64,000 bases of DNA, taken from contig CP141140.1 in assembly GCA_035235625.1 (NCBI GenBank), positions 52,137,351 to 52,201,350 on the forward strand, given 5' to 3'. This DNA is from Saururus chinensis. Taxonomy: Eukaryota; Streptophyta; Magnoliopsida; Piperales; Saururaceae. Under the pieces are notes generated by a model. That model was given only the letters and a program-made list of their open reading frames with translations. It was not told the origin of the DNA and did no database searches. The position numbers and the translations under genes were made by a program. Below, piece after piece: positions 61,251 through 64,000 of this stretch. Within the stretch, counting starts at the first letter, position 1. Every line of letters begins with the position of its first letter.

Positions 61251-62169
61251 TGGATAAAGTTTTGGTGAGCATGCCAGTGATAGTGGCAAGAAGGACCATA
61301 CATAAAGACCGGAGAATGCATAGGTATAAGGTTAACACCCAATTTGATTACATGATTATATATGTATTGTATGAAAAATCATGTTTTAATCTTTTTAATA
61401 GAAAAGGAGGGGGTTTGGGTGGCGAGCTGATGTGGACCTATTGAACCATGATCGGCCCTGCCAATGCCCATTTTTGGCACTAGTTAAATCTCAACCATGG
61501 GTCGACCTAGTCTGGTAGGAGGGTTTTGCACTTTTGGACATGGTGAAATTAATAGGGATGGAGAGGGGAAAGGCTACCTTGTGGGTGCTAGAACATTGGT
61601 TGCCACTAGGCAGATCAACCGCAACAATTAGGCTATGGCGGCTGCCATTGGGCAAGGCTTGAGGCTTTGGTGGTGATTGCAACAAACATAGCATTGTAGG
61701 GCTAGTCGGCACCTAGAGGAACTATGGGGAACCAACACCAAGGGGTGAGGTCACAGTCATCAGAACTTTCTCCTGATAGCGATCTATCTAGCAAGCTGCG
61801 GGCTAATGGAGTCGTGCTGCAAAACCTACAATTGGTCTAAAAGGAGCAAAAAAAGTGGCATTTTGCCCTTAAAGGAGCCTCAGCTAACCACCGACTAGAC
61901 TGAAAAAGGGTCTCTTCCTATATTGATCTTCAAAGGATCATTAACATTGCCTTGTGCGAGGTGTTTCTCTTATTAGCCTTGACTTTTGTGCATGAGTTTA
62001 AGATCCTTCTCTTGAGAATTACTACAATGTCCTTAGCCCAAAAATTGATAAAGGATGATGAGATGCGGCCTCTTTACTAATTACATAGGAATTTGAGCTA
62101 CTTAATTATAAATTACTAAATAATCGACCATACAAATAAAAAGTGCACTTGAGTCTTTTTTTATGTTGA
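61251..62169. other. Intergenic, no gene recognised
   Basis: No credible coding frame and no terminal repeat found, although sequence belonging to the MULE-type pseudogene downstream may begin here. Confidence 0.3.
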
Positions 62170-63370
62170 ATCCCAACTGGGAAATTACCATGCGGATATC
62201 CATGGTCAATTAACCAATGCACTAAAAACCATAAATTTACATACTCAAATGTCACTATTTATTCCAATTGAAGAAACGTATTGTAGGCATGAATTGAGGA
62301 AAATACATGGCCTTCCATGTAAGCACCAATTGACAAAGTGGTTACCTGAAGATCATCTGCTGACATTGCATGAAATACATGATCATTGGAAGACACTTTA
62401 TGTTGTTAACAAAACAACTTATTCAATGGGACATGAATTAGTTGATTTCTTTGAGAAGATTTATGAATGATATGAAATGGCCAATGAGGGGGTGAAAACA
62501 CAAATATTATCACAATGCAAACAAATTACAGATCCGATGGCAATTTGGATGGAAATGCCTTCAACAGGTATGAAGCAGTGTGGTAAGCCAAAAGGAAGTA
62601 AAAACAAACGAGTCAGTTCTACTAAAAGATATCCCTCCAATTTTGAGTACGTAGTTGCTAAATTAAGAGCTCAACACAACATTGGCATGAAGAAGTTGAA
62701 AACATGGAGTAAGTCTAAAAAGAATGATGTGAAAGAAAGGTACGTGCATTGTCTACTCACATTCATGCAGTCATATGTGAAGGACATTTTTGACGTCCCT
62801 ATGGATGGCCATTGTGGGTTCCATGTCATATCATCTTTCTTAGAACTCAAGGAACCTGGGTGAAAAACAACGAGAACAGATTTGATATATGAAATTTCAA
62901 TTCATAGGGATGAATATGAAACTATTTTTAGTGGATCTAGTAGGGTAGATGAACTTTTAGATTGTTTGAAGTTTTTTGGAGATGTGCCCCCCCCAAAAAA
63001 TTAGATGACAATGTCAGACATGGGGTATGCTATTGCCTCTTGCTACAATGTTCCTGTAATTCTAATTTCATGGAGTCTTTGTGTGACCATATTCCCATTT
63101 AGGACAGCTCCTAAATCAAAGCATAAAAAAATATGCATGGCTCACATTGATGACAAGCATTTTATAGGGATACACATACCTAACAACGCACCTATTCCAT
63201 TTATTGCACCACCTTGGAGGAAGTACCACAATGCATGTGCAAATACTTGGCCGAGTTTATACAAAGATTGGGTTGTTGATATGCATGACAATGGTAGTGT
63301 CCAACCGTCGGGTAATGTCATTTATATAGTGAGTTCTTGTGAAATGATGGGGGGATCCTATTATGTCTAG
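62170..63370 (+). pseudogene. MULE-type transposase C-terminus fused to an OTU protease domain
   Basis: One plus-strand frame of about 400 codons. First comes a SWIM-like zinc motif typical of MULE/FAR1-type transposases (CRHELRKIHGLPCKH, at 62282-62326). A Lys-rich linker follows (KPKGSKNKR), then an OTU cysteine-protease start (VPMDGHCGFH, catalytic Asp and Cys visible, at 62797-62826). Further on are a conserved MSDMGYAIASCYN segment and a DDKHFIGIHI stretch with the candidate catalytic His. The frame is continuous but broken by stops at 62468 (TGA), 62861 (TGA) and 63002 (TAG). The transposase DDE core is absent from this window. Plant MULEs that carry an OTU-like protease downstream of the transposase are known. 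Confidence 0.75.
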
Positions 63371-64000
63371 TCTAATTTTATTTGACTTTTTTTAATACAT
63401 GTACATGACATTTATTTTTAAATTTGAACTCATATATTCGAATTTTATTTCATGAATGTGGTTATAGATATTATTTTTGCTCTATAATGATTTATAGGCT
63501 TCTGGAGGTTTCGTGACAGGTGGTACCCCCCGCCATATCAAACAAATTCATATAGGGCCTAAATTCCACTGTCGCGTTATTTATAGGTTGGCGATGACCT
63601 CTTGCCACTAGAACCCAACCAGAAGCTAGAAGTTGTTTGGCGGGGGTCACCCCCTGCCACATAAAACTATCTCTAATGGGGACTATACGTTCCAATCCAT
63701 TTCTTTGTATTATGGCCATGAACTCTTGTCACACCTTGTGATCTTGGAAGCATATAATTTTTTTTTTTAAAAATATTGGAGATTACCCGGGCCCGTGACT
63801 GGAGCCACTCGCCTTATACGATAATATAATAATAATTTTCCCAAGAACCATAGTCCGTGTACAAACACACAAGAGAAAAATAATGAGAGTTCTTACTTGT
63901 TTTAGTGTGGTTGAAATCCTTTAAATCACATCGGTAAAACTCAGATGAGGCCCTTCAACCCGTACACTAAGCTTCATCGGGTTTTGCAACGACTGGGGGG
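63371..64000. other. Downstream of the MULE-type pseudogene, no gene
   Basis: A GGTACCCCCCGCCATAT block (63523) and a CGGGGGTCACCCCCTGCCA block (63642) form short related palindromic words. They might be part of the terminal region of the same MULE, but no terminus could be placed before the window ends. Confidence 0.35.

Overview
This is a window of nuclear DNA from a flowering plant. It is AT-rich, its genes have introns, and it is packed with plant transposable elements. The lineage cannot be fixed from the sequence alone. Three host genes can be supported, all on the minus strand: a RING-CH (RINGv) membrane E3 ubiquitin ligase (20011-24827, seven coding exons), a small EAR-motif repressor of the GIR1/GIR2 family (34433-34756, one coding exon behind a 5'UTR intron), and a plastid-type alpha/beta-hydrolase-fold protein (54569-57763, four exons). 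They have no evident functional link; they are separate genes in a repeat-rich landscape.

Most of the rest is layered transposon debris. From 2.9 to 6.4 kb there is a solo LTR with a perfect 5-bp target duplication. From 7.6 to 9.5 kb there are two tandem LTR 3' ends. From 11.3 to 15.3 kb a decayed Ty1/copia gag (minus strand) is split by two different solo LTRs, each with its own target duplication. From 16.8 to 18.7 kb there are small MITEs. From 28.4 to 31.5 kb three elements are nested: a Stowaway-like MITE, split by a solo LTR, which is itself split by a 999-bp Mutator-type foldback MITE. From 39.3 to 50.4 kb an old TIR element built on a palindromic minisatellite has been split by a 4.76-kb solo LTR and by a 4.1-kb non-autonomous CACTA element. 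From 52.2 to 53.7 kb lies another TIR-like repeat with a small Stowaway inside. From 62.2 to 63.4 kb is a MULE-type transposase/OTU-protease pseudogene whose single reading frame is broken by three stop codons.

Five solo LTRs with target duplications (four perfect, one 4/5) and no complete LTR retrotransposon point to frequent LTR-LTR recombination here. The most useful observations are the base-precise insertion junctions (including empty sites of the same repeat family inside this window), two apparent GC-AG introns in two of the three genes, the missing nucleophile in the hydrolase-fold protein, and the 16-bp perfect palindrome reiterated every ~30 bp.
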